NCBI GenBank assembly: GCA_028023455.1
Contig: JAQFVV010000277.1
Location: 932,001 to 996,000, forward strand
Reading direction: 5' to 3'
Length of the DNA: 64,000 nt
DNA from: Epiperipatus broadwayi
Lineage: Eukaryota; Onychophora; Udeonychophora; Euonychophora; Peripatidae
The position numbers were made by a program, and so were the translations under genes. The stretch's first letter is position 1. The number at the start of each line of letters is the position of its first letter. The notes under the pieces are model-generated. The model worked only from the letters and a program-made list of their open reading frames with translations. It was not told the origin of the DNA and did not search any database. Below are positions 54,394-64,000 of the stretch, in pieces.

Positions 54394-56338
54394 GTAATCT
54401 CTCTCCAGGTTGCCTGTGACTCCATCTCTAAGTCAACCCATGTCATTTAGTAATATAGTTTTACTATTCACCATAAAAACTGTAAGGTTCACGCTACATT
54501 GTGTAATATGTGACAGTTTATTTCATGCCTTCATAGATTTGCCTTCAGTACTTCTTTTGCCATCATGAAATCTTGCAAACCCTTACACTCTTGAGACTCG
54601 TTGCTTCTCTGCCATACACAATTTGGATCATCTCAAATGTATCAGTAGAGATTTTTCCTAATTTAAAACAAAAATTTAGTGTTAGCTAATTGCTTCCTCA
54701 TAGGTTCAGTAAGGTATGAAAGACACTATCATATTTTCCACCATAAATTATGGTCCAAGCATGCTAGCACCTTAAAATTTTTATGGCTAATATGATTCAG
54801 AGAGGGCATTGCAAACATTTTGAAAAAAAATACCAGTCACCTTTTTGTTGGGATATACTATGTATTGGTTGATTTATCTATATTAATATGACCTATATAC
54901 CAAAACAAAATAACACAAAGATTCCTCTAGTTTACAATTAATTTGTATTTACTAGCAATAATTAATTTGCTCTATATCACTATATTCATAAGCTATCCTT
55001 ACCATGCATGAGTTACAAATGGATGCTCAATATAAATCCCAATTAGTTTTGTCAACTGCTCACCATCACCTAGTAACATTGTCTGCATGTTAACCGGAAC
55101 TAGTTTGAAATTTGCTTACCGCAAACATCTAAAATTTATTAATTACTTGTGTGTAAATGACTCATGATTGATGTAGTTCACAATTCATGTGATTTGGCAT
55201 AATGATGTTTAAGGGCAGATAATCCAGAAAAGTCTTGATGTTACTCTGTTTTGACACCACATCAGTCTTTCAAAAACTCAAATGCCTATAGTTAGATTTT
55301 AACTGAAAACATTAAAATTAATGGTTATTGTCTTAATGTCAGTTCCTATATACCTAGATAGGAAAGGATATTTAGATTCAAAATTTATAATGAGAGAAAT
55401 TTTCAAACCATTGCATTAAATAGTATAACAGAAGTTTAAAATATCTAATGGATGGCTATGATATTAATAATGCCTTCTAATGATGAAGGTTTATGACAAA
55501 TGTATTTATTGATTACTCCTGCTTAAACATATTACTTAACAAATAGAAATGTGGGAGATGAATTAAATATAATTGCCACAATTATTATGATCTTTTAATA
55601 TCTTTTAGATTTATGATTGTTTTATGGTTTTTTAGCATGCTTTTTATAAATATTTAACATTTATGTAAATTATGTTAAGAAGGTAGCAAATATTATTCAA
55701 CTACCACCAATGATGATATAATATTATCTATCTTTTGGTTGTCCTGATTAGTTTTTCAACGAGCCATCAGACAAAAAACTTAACATATATGCAAATATTT
55801 ACATATAAATATTTTTGAATTTATTAGTAGAAAAAGAAATGATTACAAAAATAAGCGTAAATAAGCCAAAATTATTCCGGAGATATAAATGTTGCACTGC
55901 CATCTAGTGTCCATTTTCTACTCAAACATATAATAGATAGTTTTGAAATGGGGTAAATTATGGGAATTAGAATATTAAAATTTAATTCTTATTATTTTAA
56001 TCAATGATAGAAATAGATACTTGAAAATTAAGAGAATTTTTAAAAATAAAAATTAAATAAAATTCAAATCTATTCTGTTTGTGCTTAGAGGTAAGAGTCT
56101 TAGTTCAACTGATGTAGGAAGTTCCTTGAAGCTGGTTATGTGAACCTAATATTGTCATAGTTGAAATTTAGAATCTGGCTATTCTATCTTCATTAAAAAT
56201 GAAGTAATACAAGGCACTTAAAAGATTTCATTCATAAATAAATCACGATGTTGGAAAAAAATACAAAAGATTTTCATTATATTTTTATTAATACATTGTA
56301 CAAGCTTAACACCTGCATTTATATATGTAATATATGTG
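54394..56338. other. unannotated DNA
   Basis: The segment 54690-54860 is a diverged repeat shared with 32640-32830. A 'ctgccatctagtgtcc' block near 55900 recalls the arms of the inverted-repeat elements. No gene is supported. Confidence 0.4.
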
Positions 56339-56528
56339 GGATTCGAACTCAGACTTTCACATGACTCATAACTCTCAGTGCCATCTTATATTGCTGACCC
56401 ACCTGATCACTGTGTACTCTCAGTGCCATCTTATATTGCTGATCCAACTGATCACTGTGATCAGGTGGATCAGCAATATAAGGTGGCATTGAGAGTTGTG
56501 AGTCATGTGAAAGTCTGAGTTCGAATCC
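56339..56528. repeat. inverted pair of tRNA-like SINE tails
   Basis: 56339-56414 and 56455-56528 are reverse complements. A 46-bp block (ctctcagtgccatctta...) is duplicated in tandem at 56371 and 56417. The outer ends read GAGTTCGAATCC on the outgoing strand, a good pol III B box. The tails match those of family B and of 26162-26245. Confidence 0.8.
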
Positions 56529-56662
56529 TGATTATATTTTTATGTAAATTGAAATTTTTTGCATATAAAATATTATATTTGTCAGTAACTTTACTATTAA
56601 GTTATATGTACAAATTAATTATTTTTATTTTACCATCTAATATAAGCTTTAGTAATTAATAG

Positions 56663-57595
56663 ATTAGATTACATAATGATACTGGGAAAGTCAACATTGA
56701 GAAAGGTGTAAGACAAGGTGACTCCATATCTCCAAAACTTTTTAAAGCAGTGCTGCAAGAAGTATTTTGTGGATTAAAATGGGAAACTAAAGGAGTGAAA
56801 GTAAATGGAGATTATTTAAGTCATTTAGATTTCGCAGATGATGTAGTTGTTTTTGCAAATAATGCTTCCGAGCTGCAGGAAATGTTGCAGGAGTTATCAG
56901 ATGAAAGTAGGAAAGTAGGACTAAAGATAAATGTTAAAAAGACTAAAGTAATGTTTAATCGATTTGCTCAAAATATGAAAATAAAGATTGATTATGATGA
57001 ATTAGAAGAAGTTAAGAGTTACAGATACCTTGGTCAGATTATTAATACAGATGGAAACATAATAGAGGAAATTAATCATAGAATTAAACTTGGTTGGAGT
57101 GCTTTTGGTAGAAATAACTTGATATTAAAAGGAAATATGCCTATGTGTTTGAAAAGAAAGGTTTTTAACAAGTGTGTTTTACCAGTTCTTACTTATGGAT
57201 CTGAGACTTGGGCACTTAATAGAAGATCAATACAGAGACTTCAGACCACTCAAAGAAGTATGGAGAGATGTATGTTGGGAGTAACAAGAACAGATCGAAA
57301 ACACAATGTATGGGTAAGAGAACAAACAGGTGTTACTGATCTTATTGAAAAAATTAAAAGATTGAAGTGGAGTTGGGCTGGACATATTGCTAGAAGAGAT
57401 GATAATAGATGGACAATTGAAATTTTAAACTGGATTCCAAGAGATTGTAAAAGACCCAGAAGGAGACCACATGTAAGATGGATGGATGAAATAAGAAAAT
57501 GTGTAGGGGTGATGTGGAGAAGAGAAGCTAAAGATCGGAGAAGATGGATTAAACTTGGAGAGACCTTCATCCTGCAGTGGATTGATAATGGTTGA
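56663..57595 (+). pseudogene. RTE reverse transcriptase, C-terminal fragment
   Basis: From 56675 it reads NDTGKVNIEKGVRQGDSISP (GVRQGDxxSP block), then LDFADDVVVFANN (the catalytic FADD box, intact), GLKINVKKTKVM, YRYLGQIINTDGNIIEEINH, CVLPVLTYGSETWALNRR and LKWSWAGHIARRDDNRW. The last two blocks are signatures of the thumb and C-terminal domain in RTE and related LINEs. A usable Met is at 56750 but the natural start is absent. The frame ends at TGA 57593-57595, directly before the microsatellite tail. Only the 5' truncation disables it. Confidence 0.85.
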
Positions 57596-57615
57596 TAATG
57601 ATGATGATGATGAAT
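56663..57615 (+). mobile_element. 5'-truncated RTE-type LINE
   Basis: The insertion carries the C-terminal reverse transcriptase of an RTE-like element and ends in a (GAT)n microsatellite (57592-57612), the typical RTE 3' end. The frame is open over the whole surviving part, so the copy is young or lightly damaged, but the endonuclease and most of the RT palm are missing. Confidence 0.85.
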
Positions 57616-58199
57616 TAATAGATTCCAGATAATTGTGTTTAATAAATCTCTATACAGTGCTGTCCTATTCAATTTCACCAGACTAGTTTCTGGCACATTG
57701 ATTTCAACTGTGATGAGCTTTTTATCATGGAACAATGCACCTGGACTTTTAGAATCTAATATACCTTTCTTCTAGAAGTTATTCTTTAATTCTCTGTTTA
57801 AACTATCAGTCCAAATGGAAAAAACAATATGTGTTTAGCATTGGATAGGGATTTATTGGCTTATATTAGGTAGCAAAACTTGCATTAGATGCCATAGTCA
57901 TAATGGAAGCAAAAAAGTATGCTGCTGAAATAGCAGTGTGTAAGCTGGAGTCATGTGATATTTAATTGAATATTGTTAATTTTTTATTGAATTAATGAAA
58001 TACCAATATTAGTTATTAAGATTATAAATAAATAGATATGTATTTACCAAAATATTATAAGATTATTTTTATGATTTTAAAACATAAAATTATTCCTATC
58101 AATCACAATTGTCATCCATATAGTAAATGTAATGTGACAATGAAAGTATTACAATCCTCTTTGTTACACTAGTTAAAAGAATAATCATATAGTTAGTTG
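57616..58199 (-). repeat. decayed family A fragment and unannotated DNA
   Basis: At about 57650-57770 the - strand reads 'agctcatcacagttgaaatc ... ccagaaactagtctggtg', aligning with the family A hammerhead region at 23.6 kb with a broken core. The rest of the stretch has nothing supportable. Confidence 0.45.
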
Positions 58200-58870
58200 T
58201 TGTGATGCAATGCACTATGGCCTCTCCTTCCTCTGAGTCAGAAATCTCTCAGCCACTAAGCCCAGAGAGACATCTTACCTTCCCTTTCCATTCCCACCCT
58301 GTTTTTCTCATATTCTTCTCTATTCTGCTCCATCCCATTTCTAAAACATTATCTTTGGCCACTCTATGGCTTTTATATCTAAATCCTCCTTATCTTATCC
58401 CAAACCCAGCATAAAAACCAAAAACCCACTTTCTATATAACCATTTTGTCTATACATTATTTGCATCCTTTCTGGTTGTAAGCATTTGCATTCAATTAAT
58501 AGATGCCCAATATTTTCTATGACTTCCTTACATAACTTGCAGAATAAATCATCCACATTTCTACATATATGTGTATCCTCCCTTGTTGTGAATGATCTTG
58601 TTCAAGCCTTAAACAGTAAACTACTTTCCTCGCTATTGTCATTAAATTAATTTGCACCCAATATTCTGTTTACTTCTATATATTTAAACTCTATATACTC
58701 TCCATACTAGTTCTCCATCTCTCTAACTCTCTATTTTTTATTAATGCATCTATTCTTTTATCCATCCTGATGTCATGCCTTCTAGTGGTATGTTGAGTAC
58801 ATAATATATTTTTATTTATGTTACTCTGTCTAGAGCTTTTGCTCTTACTTCTGTTTGTGAACTAAACTTC
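58200..58870 (-). mobile_element. LINE 3' end, second copy
   Basis: Read on the - strand this matches 44810-45375 of the LINE at 41-45 kb in order: 'gagaactagtatggagagta', 'gcatctattaattgaatgca', and the 3' end 'agtggctgagagatttctgac ... gtgcattgcatcac'. It is truncated on its 5' side and inactive. Confidence 0.8.
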
Positions 58871-59784
58871 GTTGAGTTTTTAAAATATTAAATTTTTGTA
58901 ATTTTTTTAAAAAAAAATATTGGGAGTTTTCAAAAAAAAATTTTTTTTTTTATTTAAAAATGGAAGTTAAGTTTTGATAAATAAAGTCATAGATATTAAA
59001 AACAGTAGAACGTAAATCTATTAAAAATTATAGATAAAAACCAACCGAATTCATTAAAATACATTACACATAAAATATAATTTGATCATTGATTAGATTT
59101 AAGCGTAAGTCAGGTATTGTAATCAAATTATTCTATACTTACTATTTGCAAAGTGTGTGTGTTTAAAATTAGTGGATGTCGCCAAAGTTAGCTTCTATAC
59201 AATGGAATAAGAAAAAGTGTTATGGAAAATCTGAGATATCTGAAATTTCAACTGGCGTAAAACAAAAATGTATATTTATTCAAACATTATTTTTTATTTT
59301 TTATGGACTGTAGCCTTTGGAACTCATTATAAGTTATTTAGCAAATCAGAAAATAAGATAAGTGTAGATTTGATGGTAGAGTTTGTAAATTTGAATCAAT
59401 TAAAAGCAAAAACTTTGTCTTCTTGGTTTTTCGATCTACTACAGTATGCTAATAATTGTGCAATCCTTAACAATTCAAAAGACATCCTTAGAATCTTTTT
59501 AATGTTTTGAAATGTAATATATAAAGACTAGTTTAATAATAAATATTCAAAACTCAAGCTCTTTATTAACCAGTGATGGAAGAAATTTTCTCAGCAACTT
59601 TTAGCTTGGATGTTTATCAAACTTGAGAATAAAAAATTAATTAAATATTTTGGTAGCTTTTTAAGTTCAAAGGTGGATTTAAATATAGATATGTAAACTC
59701 TATTATGTTGCTGTTGCTCCTTACAGTGAAATAATAATTAAATTTGAAATTTGAATTTAGCAGTTAAAGTTAGGAGATATAAAA
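58871..59784. other. unannotated DNA
   Basis: An 80-codon open frame (59268-59510) has no recognised similarity. Confidence 0.4.
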
Positions 59785-59900
59785 GTTCTGAAGAAGATTG
59801 CTGGGGCAATTGAAACTGTAAGCTGTAAAAGAGGGTGGTAAATAAAGCATTGTGTAACAGTAGTAAAGTGCATCGATGATTTAGTATTATATAATAATAA
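59785..59900 (+). repeat. half copy of the 47.99-kb palindromic element
   Basis: It shares 'gttctgaagaagattgctg', 'ggtaaataaagcattgtgta' and 'gatgatttagtattatat' with 48215-48320. Its CTGAAGA is followed by a better stem (ATTGC/GCAAT) and GAAAC. Confidence 0.75.
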
Positions 59901-59968
59901 TTAAATTAGCTACATAGAAAGCTGTTACTTTTCATTAATTGATTATATAGAAGTGAAACTTGCTCACC

Positions 59969-62880
59969 TTATTGACATCTTATTGACATAAAAATAATAA
60001 TAATAATTAACAGCCATTTGTAAAGAGTATGACCATGAGAGAGAGAAAAGACTATTTTAGAAATGAGTTTTGTGATGACTGTACAAATAAAACTATGAAC
60101 CATAAATATGTTCAAATATAGAACTTGGTCCATTTTTTTCTGTTTACTTGATGTTTTTATGTTGTCTTTTAATTTCTTCAGCAGAAAACTTTTGTTTCTG
60201 AAACACTTCAACACCATATCTAGTCGTGGCTCTCCAACATATTCTATTCTCTGTATATTCTCAATTGAAACAATAGTCACTGTACTTCTTTCAAACATCT
60301 TTGAGATATGCCTTAGAACATAGAGTGAATCTATCCCTTTCATAAAATCATATTCAAGTTCATCATAAAACATTCTTTTAGAATGTATTCCATTGCTCAT
60401 TTATTTTACATGTTCAATCCAATGACGATATGATTTCACAATTCTTGTGGACTAATAATAATAGTATCACATCCAGCAAGCTGAAAAACATAGATTGTTT
60501 TTGTGACTGTCTCATTGTATTTTTAGAATTTTATGAAGCATCCTTGCCTTGATATGATATCTATGTTTCACATCCATGCAATGAATTGGTTAAAATAACA
60601 ATTCTATAAGTGACTAACTTAGTTGCAGTAGTTTTTTTCTATAATGAAATACTCTGTCTTTTAACTTGTTAAAGGTAGCAGCAGTAGTAAATTGGAATCT
60701 GTGTTTTACCTCGATGGATATTTAAACTGGTTTGCATTCTCAAGTTGAAACTATCCAAGTTAAAAGTTGCTGAGGATTTCTCTTCCATCATTGGCTGACA
60801 AAGTACTTGCATTTTTTGAACATTAATTAATAAAACAAAATCTTTATGTGCTGTATTCTATAATTCATCTTTTGAATTGGCAAAAATAGTACAGTTACCA
60901 GCATACTGTAAATTCAGATTCCAAGAAGAAGAAGTTATGTTTTTCCTTTTAATTGATTCAAATTAAAAATTCCACAATCAATCCTGGATTGTATCTTGAT
61001 TCCTATATGATTAAGCAACCTATAAACATATTCAAAGATCACTAACATATAAATTGAAAACAATGTGGAGCAAGTACACATCTTTGTTTGACACCAGTTT
61101 TCATTTCACTCTCATTCCATCATGTATAAGGTATATAATATAAATCAGTTTTATGGACAATTAACTAATTTCAAACAATGTCTTAGATCTGTCCTATTAA
61201 CTTAATCAATTGCCTTGACAAAATTAATAAAAACAGTATACAAATTGCTCTTTTGTTATCAACATTTTTTTTGCATTTGTCTGGCAACAAAAACGTTCTC
61301 TGTAGTGCTTAGTGATTCTCTAAAACTATGCTGCAGCTCTGGTAATGATTAATCGATAACTGTTCTATTCATCAAAATTTTTGAAATACTGCTGCTGAAG
61401 TAAATAATAATGATATTTCACAATAATTATTGCAATCTTTTTTTAAAAAATTGGAGTAATAACAGCATCCTTAAGATTGTGTCACAATTTAATGAGTTCA
61501 TATACTTCTAAAAATTTCCACTATTTTTTAAGCTGACATATCACCATCATGTTTTATAACTTCTCTTGATATGTCATCATGACCTTTCAGCCTTTCCATT
61601 TTTAAGATTACACTTTTTTGATTTCAGAAAGATGGATATCTTTGTCCCAATCTAAATTAGATAAAATGAATATATTGCTAATAGTTATCATCTCAATTCT
61701 TGTATCATTATCAAAAATGGTGATAAAAATACTCCTTCCAATTGTTCAAAATATCATTGTCATCACATTAGAGAGCATCATTGTTGAATTTAATATGTTT
61801 ATGACACTGTTTCTCAAATTCATGTTGTTTTCAATGCATCAAAAATGATTTAAATGACCCCAGTCAAAGAAAGTCTGTATCTTCTTTGCAGTTTTAATCC
61901 AATAGTCATTTTTAAGCCTTCTTGTCAATTGTTGAACTTTTACTTTCGGATCTTTTATATTTATTATAAAGTTCCACATTTCATCTATTATTCTATCAAG
62001 CAGGAAATGTTCCATTTCCTTTTAATCAAAGCATCAATAATAAGATAATATTTGTTTAATTGAATCTGAGAATAGATATATTCATATCCATAACAATCTT
62101 CTTAAGAGAATTCTATTTTTCAGTATTGTGATAAACCCGAACATCCAAATTGGCTATTTTAGTGTTTTATCATTGTTGAAATTTAGTGTGTATAATAGCT
62201 TTTTCTAAAGAATGAACATCACTTTTCTTGTGAATGTTAATGGAAAATCTATTTTTAATGCAATTATGATTTTAATCTTGGAATGCACTGATGTGTGATC
62301 TGTCTGACAATCTGTTTTTGTAAATGCGTATATAGTGTGAACTTCTCTTGTATTTTGACTTTTAATTATATTAATGTCATTGTTTTGAGTGTGGATGCAT
62401 ACATGTTCCTTTACAGCAGTTTTTCTACCTAAACAAGTCAAACCATGTGTTTATACATAAATTCAAATAATAAACTATTTGAATTTACAATACCAATAGC
62501 ATTATTCTCAATAATTAATTTGATCTTTTAATGGTATTGCATAATAATGCTATCCAACAATAAATAAAACCTTTCTGAATTATCTGAATATAAGGTTGGA
62601 GCATAAGCACTAATAAAACAACCACAAGTCCCATTGTACAGAGTGAGTTTTAGCCTTCCAATGATAGAGTGAGGAATTCCAACAATAGAAGATACTAAGT
62701 CCAACACCATATATTCATTCACTGATGGGTCTGCCTTTCTAAAGAAAAATTCTATCCTGTCATCTATTCTATTAAATTTTCTTCTTTGAGGGATGAATTT
62801 CCCTAATAATAGCTTTATCAATTTTAAATTTTGACAGCTCCTTAGCTACCATTGAAGTCCTCCATTCTAATCTTGGAAAA
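59969..62880 (-). mobile_element. decayed CR1/Jockey-like LINE on the - strand
   Basis: Reading the - strand from right to left, the endonuclease is first (62821-62528: VSSIVGIPHSIIGRLKLTL, CFISAYAPTL, NSERFYLLLDSII). Its C-terminal block follows (62441-62205: VHTIYAFTKTDCQTDHTSVH, the DC.TDH..V motif). A badly broken reverse transcriptase comes next, and the conserved tail GIHSKRMFYDELEYDFMKGI with FERSTVTIVSIENIQRI lies at 60400-59969. Many stops and frameshifts make it inactive. Confidence 0.75.
62528..62821 (-). pseudogene. LINE apurinic endonuclease fragment
   Basis: This 97-codon open stretch carries the central part of the LINE endonuclease fold, with the landmark ISAYAPTL (strand before the catalytic region) and FYLLLDSII. 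The N-terminal catalytic residues and the C-terminal SDH-type block lie outside this frame. Confidence 0.7.
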
Positions 62881-63225
62881 ATTTGTATCAAATAAAGTTT
62901 GCACACTGCTTGTACTTCTGTTTAGAAAAAAATATATATTTGCCATCAATACTGCCATTGTTTCTTGCTTTATCATTATTAGCATTTCTTATTATTTCTA
63001 CCAATGAAATGAGTAATCTGGCAATCACAAAAGCCTAGCCAGACTGTGTAAGACTGGCTATTTTTAAACTACATTTTTAAGGCCTTTCATTTTCATAGTA
63101 GGAAGTGGAATCTTTAAATACAGCTAAAACAATATAAATGAAGCATTAAATATGTATTAAATTAAATTCAAATCCATTATTTTTAGCACTTCATTCTTCA
63201 ACTCACATAATATATAGTAAAACAA
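62881..63225. other. unannotated DNA
   Basis: No feature was recognised. Confidence 0.45.
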
Positions 63226-63920
63226 GAGCAGCTTTCTACTTCAGTGCCATCTACTGTAGGCTTAAGTAATCAGTGATTACCAGATATCCTATTAAAACAA
63301 TATTGATGTGATATGATGTATTATGGCTTCTCCATAAAATAGTGCCACCTGGTGCAAGCTATAGTAATCAGTGGATGTTAGGTCTATGCATCAAAATGTG
63401 TATTTATAGGCGATTTGAACCCAGACTTTCAAGCTACCTTCAGATATCCAATCTAATACAACCAATACACATATCCACACACATGTGAAAACAATAAATG
63501 ATCTCCAATATATGTATTTAATGCTGAACCAGCACTCATCAGCTGGTCCAGATCATCTCCCACACATATATATAATCAATGCATGCTTTATATTAAGATA
63601 GCAACTGTTCAAACTTTAATGAACAGGCTCGTCCAACTCTTCATCAAGCCTTCCATATCACTGAAAATCTAATGATAAAATTTCCAAATCCCTTGATGAT
63701 GCCAATATTATTGTCATGTCCATGTTGATCTTAAGTCATTCTGACCCCTCATATGATGTGTATTATATTTTAAATTCCATCCTCATTGATAAAGATAAAA
63801 GTTAGATAAAGATAAAACTTAGAAACCAGTCTAAGAATAAAAATATCAGGTTATCTAGTAATCACTGATTGTTCATGTTTACACTAGATGGCTCTAGAGT
63901 AAAGCTGTTCTTCTTTTATC
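63226..63920. repeat. inverted-repeat element carrying a family B copy
   Basis: Arms 63226-63292 and 63850-63920 share 'gccatctactgtaggctta' and 'atcagtgattaccagat' (reverse complement on the right) and match the arms split by the gypsy element. Between them, 63405-63780 is a - strand half copy of family B. Confidence 0.7.
63499..63556 (-). ncRNA. hammerhead ribozyme motif, family B (one core change)
   Basis: On the - strand: GGACCAG, CUGAUGA, GUGCU-GGUUC-AGCAU, UAAA, UACAUAUA, UUGGAGAUC. Stem I pairs CCAG/UUGG and, beyond an internal loop, GAUC/GAUC. The G of GAAA is U here, which should inactivate it. Confidence 0.55.
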
Positions 63921-64000
63921 ATATAATTGTTTTTAATGTGTTTATGGTAATTATGCTTTTAACCAGTTAAGATGAAAATTAGTATATATAATAATGATTT
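63921..64000. other. window end, nothing recognised
   Basis: Short AT-rich stretch without a supported feature. Confidence 0.4.

Noticed and set aside
57250-57735. 161-codon - strand open frame
   Set aside because: It is the antisense shadow of the RTE reverse transcriptase fragment on the + strand.
61618-62048. Two hydrophobic + strand open frames as genes
   Set aside because: They are antisense to the - strand LINE remnant and have no recognisable similarity.

Overview
The window is eukaryotic DNA: very AT-rich, packed with transposable elements, and holding pieces of one recognisable host gene. Three short exons on the + strand (14313-14447, 31649-31738, 47864-47929) read through in the same phase and encode the last part of the membrane domain of a plasma-membrane Na+/H+ exchanger (SLC9A/NHE family). 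They are separated by introns of about 17.2 and 16.1 kb. A fourth possible exon lies at 54184-54393. I recognise no earlier exon in the first 14 kb, so the gene should continue on both sides of the window. The long introns, tRNA-derived SINE and mix of RTE/CR1-like LINEs, gypsy and hAT elements suggest an invertebrate animal with a large repeat-rich genome. I cannot name the phylum safely.

Layout: 1-7.2 kb is intron-like DNA with a half copy of a hammerhead-bearing repeat (436-765), a 307-bp tandem duplication, a palindromic hammerhead element (4901-5198), a SINE with a 16-bp target duplication (5301-5407) and a perfect 27-bp hairpin (6069-6126). A decayed Ty3/gypsy element fills 7343-13037 and sits inside an older inverted-repeat element. 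After the first exon, a probable hAT element spans 16576-21818, with a 740-bp palindrome nested in it. From 23 to 31.5 kb there is a dense run of inverted-repeat elements. From 33193 to 37834 there is an LTR element with giant (about 2.05 kb) near-identical LTRs around only 531 bp of internal DNA. A decayed LINE occupies about 41.06-45.38 kb. An exceptional array of 417-bp units lies at 48641-50522, just downstream of the last exon. The final 10 kb holds a truncated RTE-type LINE, the 3' end of a second LINE copy and a reverse-oriented CR1-like LINE remnant.

The most interesting signal is not a protein. At least two unrelated-looking repeat families carry the conserved core of a type I hammerhead self-cleaving ribozyme (CUGANGA, stem II, GAAA, tiny stem III, NUH, stem I). 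Family A includes the 417-bp array (five copies, two on the - strand then three on the + strand, the whole flanked by an 11-bp target duplication), a 330-bp element at 37.9 kb and a decayed dimer at 23.1-24.0 kb. Family B is a palindromic, tRNA-like-ended repeat found at 0.6, 5.05, 21.1/21.55, 22.0/22.1 and 63.5 kb. A looser third group (CTGAAGA...GAAAC) lies at 46.0, 48.2 and 59.8 kb. Hammerheads in tandem or inverted small repeats are known from Penelope-like elements and from retrozymes (small non-autonomous retroelements with circular RNA intermediates). Here they sit in introns, several on the sense strand of the exchanger gene. No Penelope-type GIY-YIG reverse transcriptase was recognised in the window, so the mobilising enzyme would have to be elsewhere.
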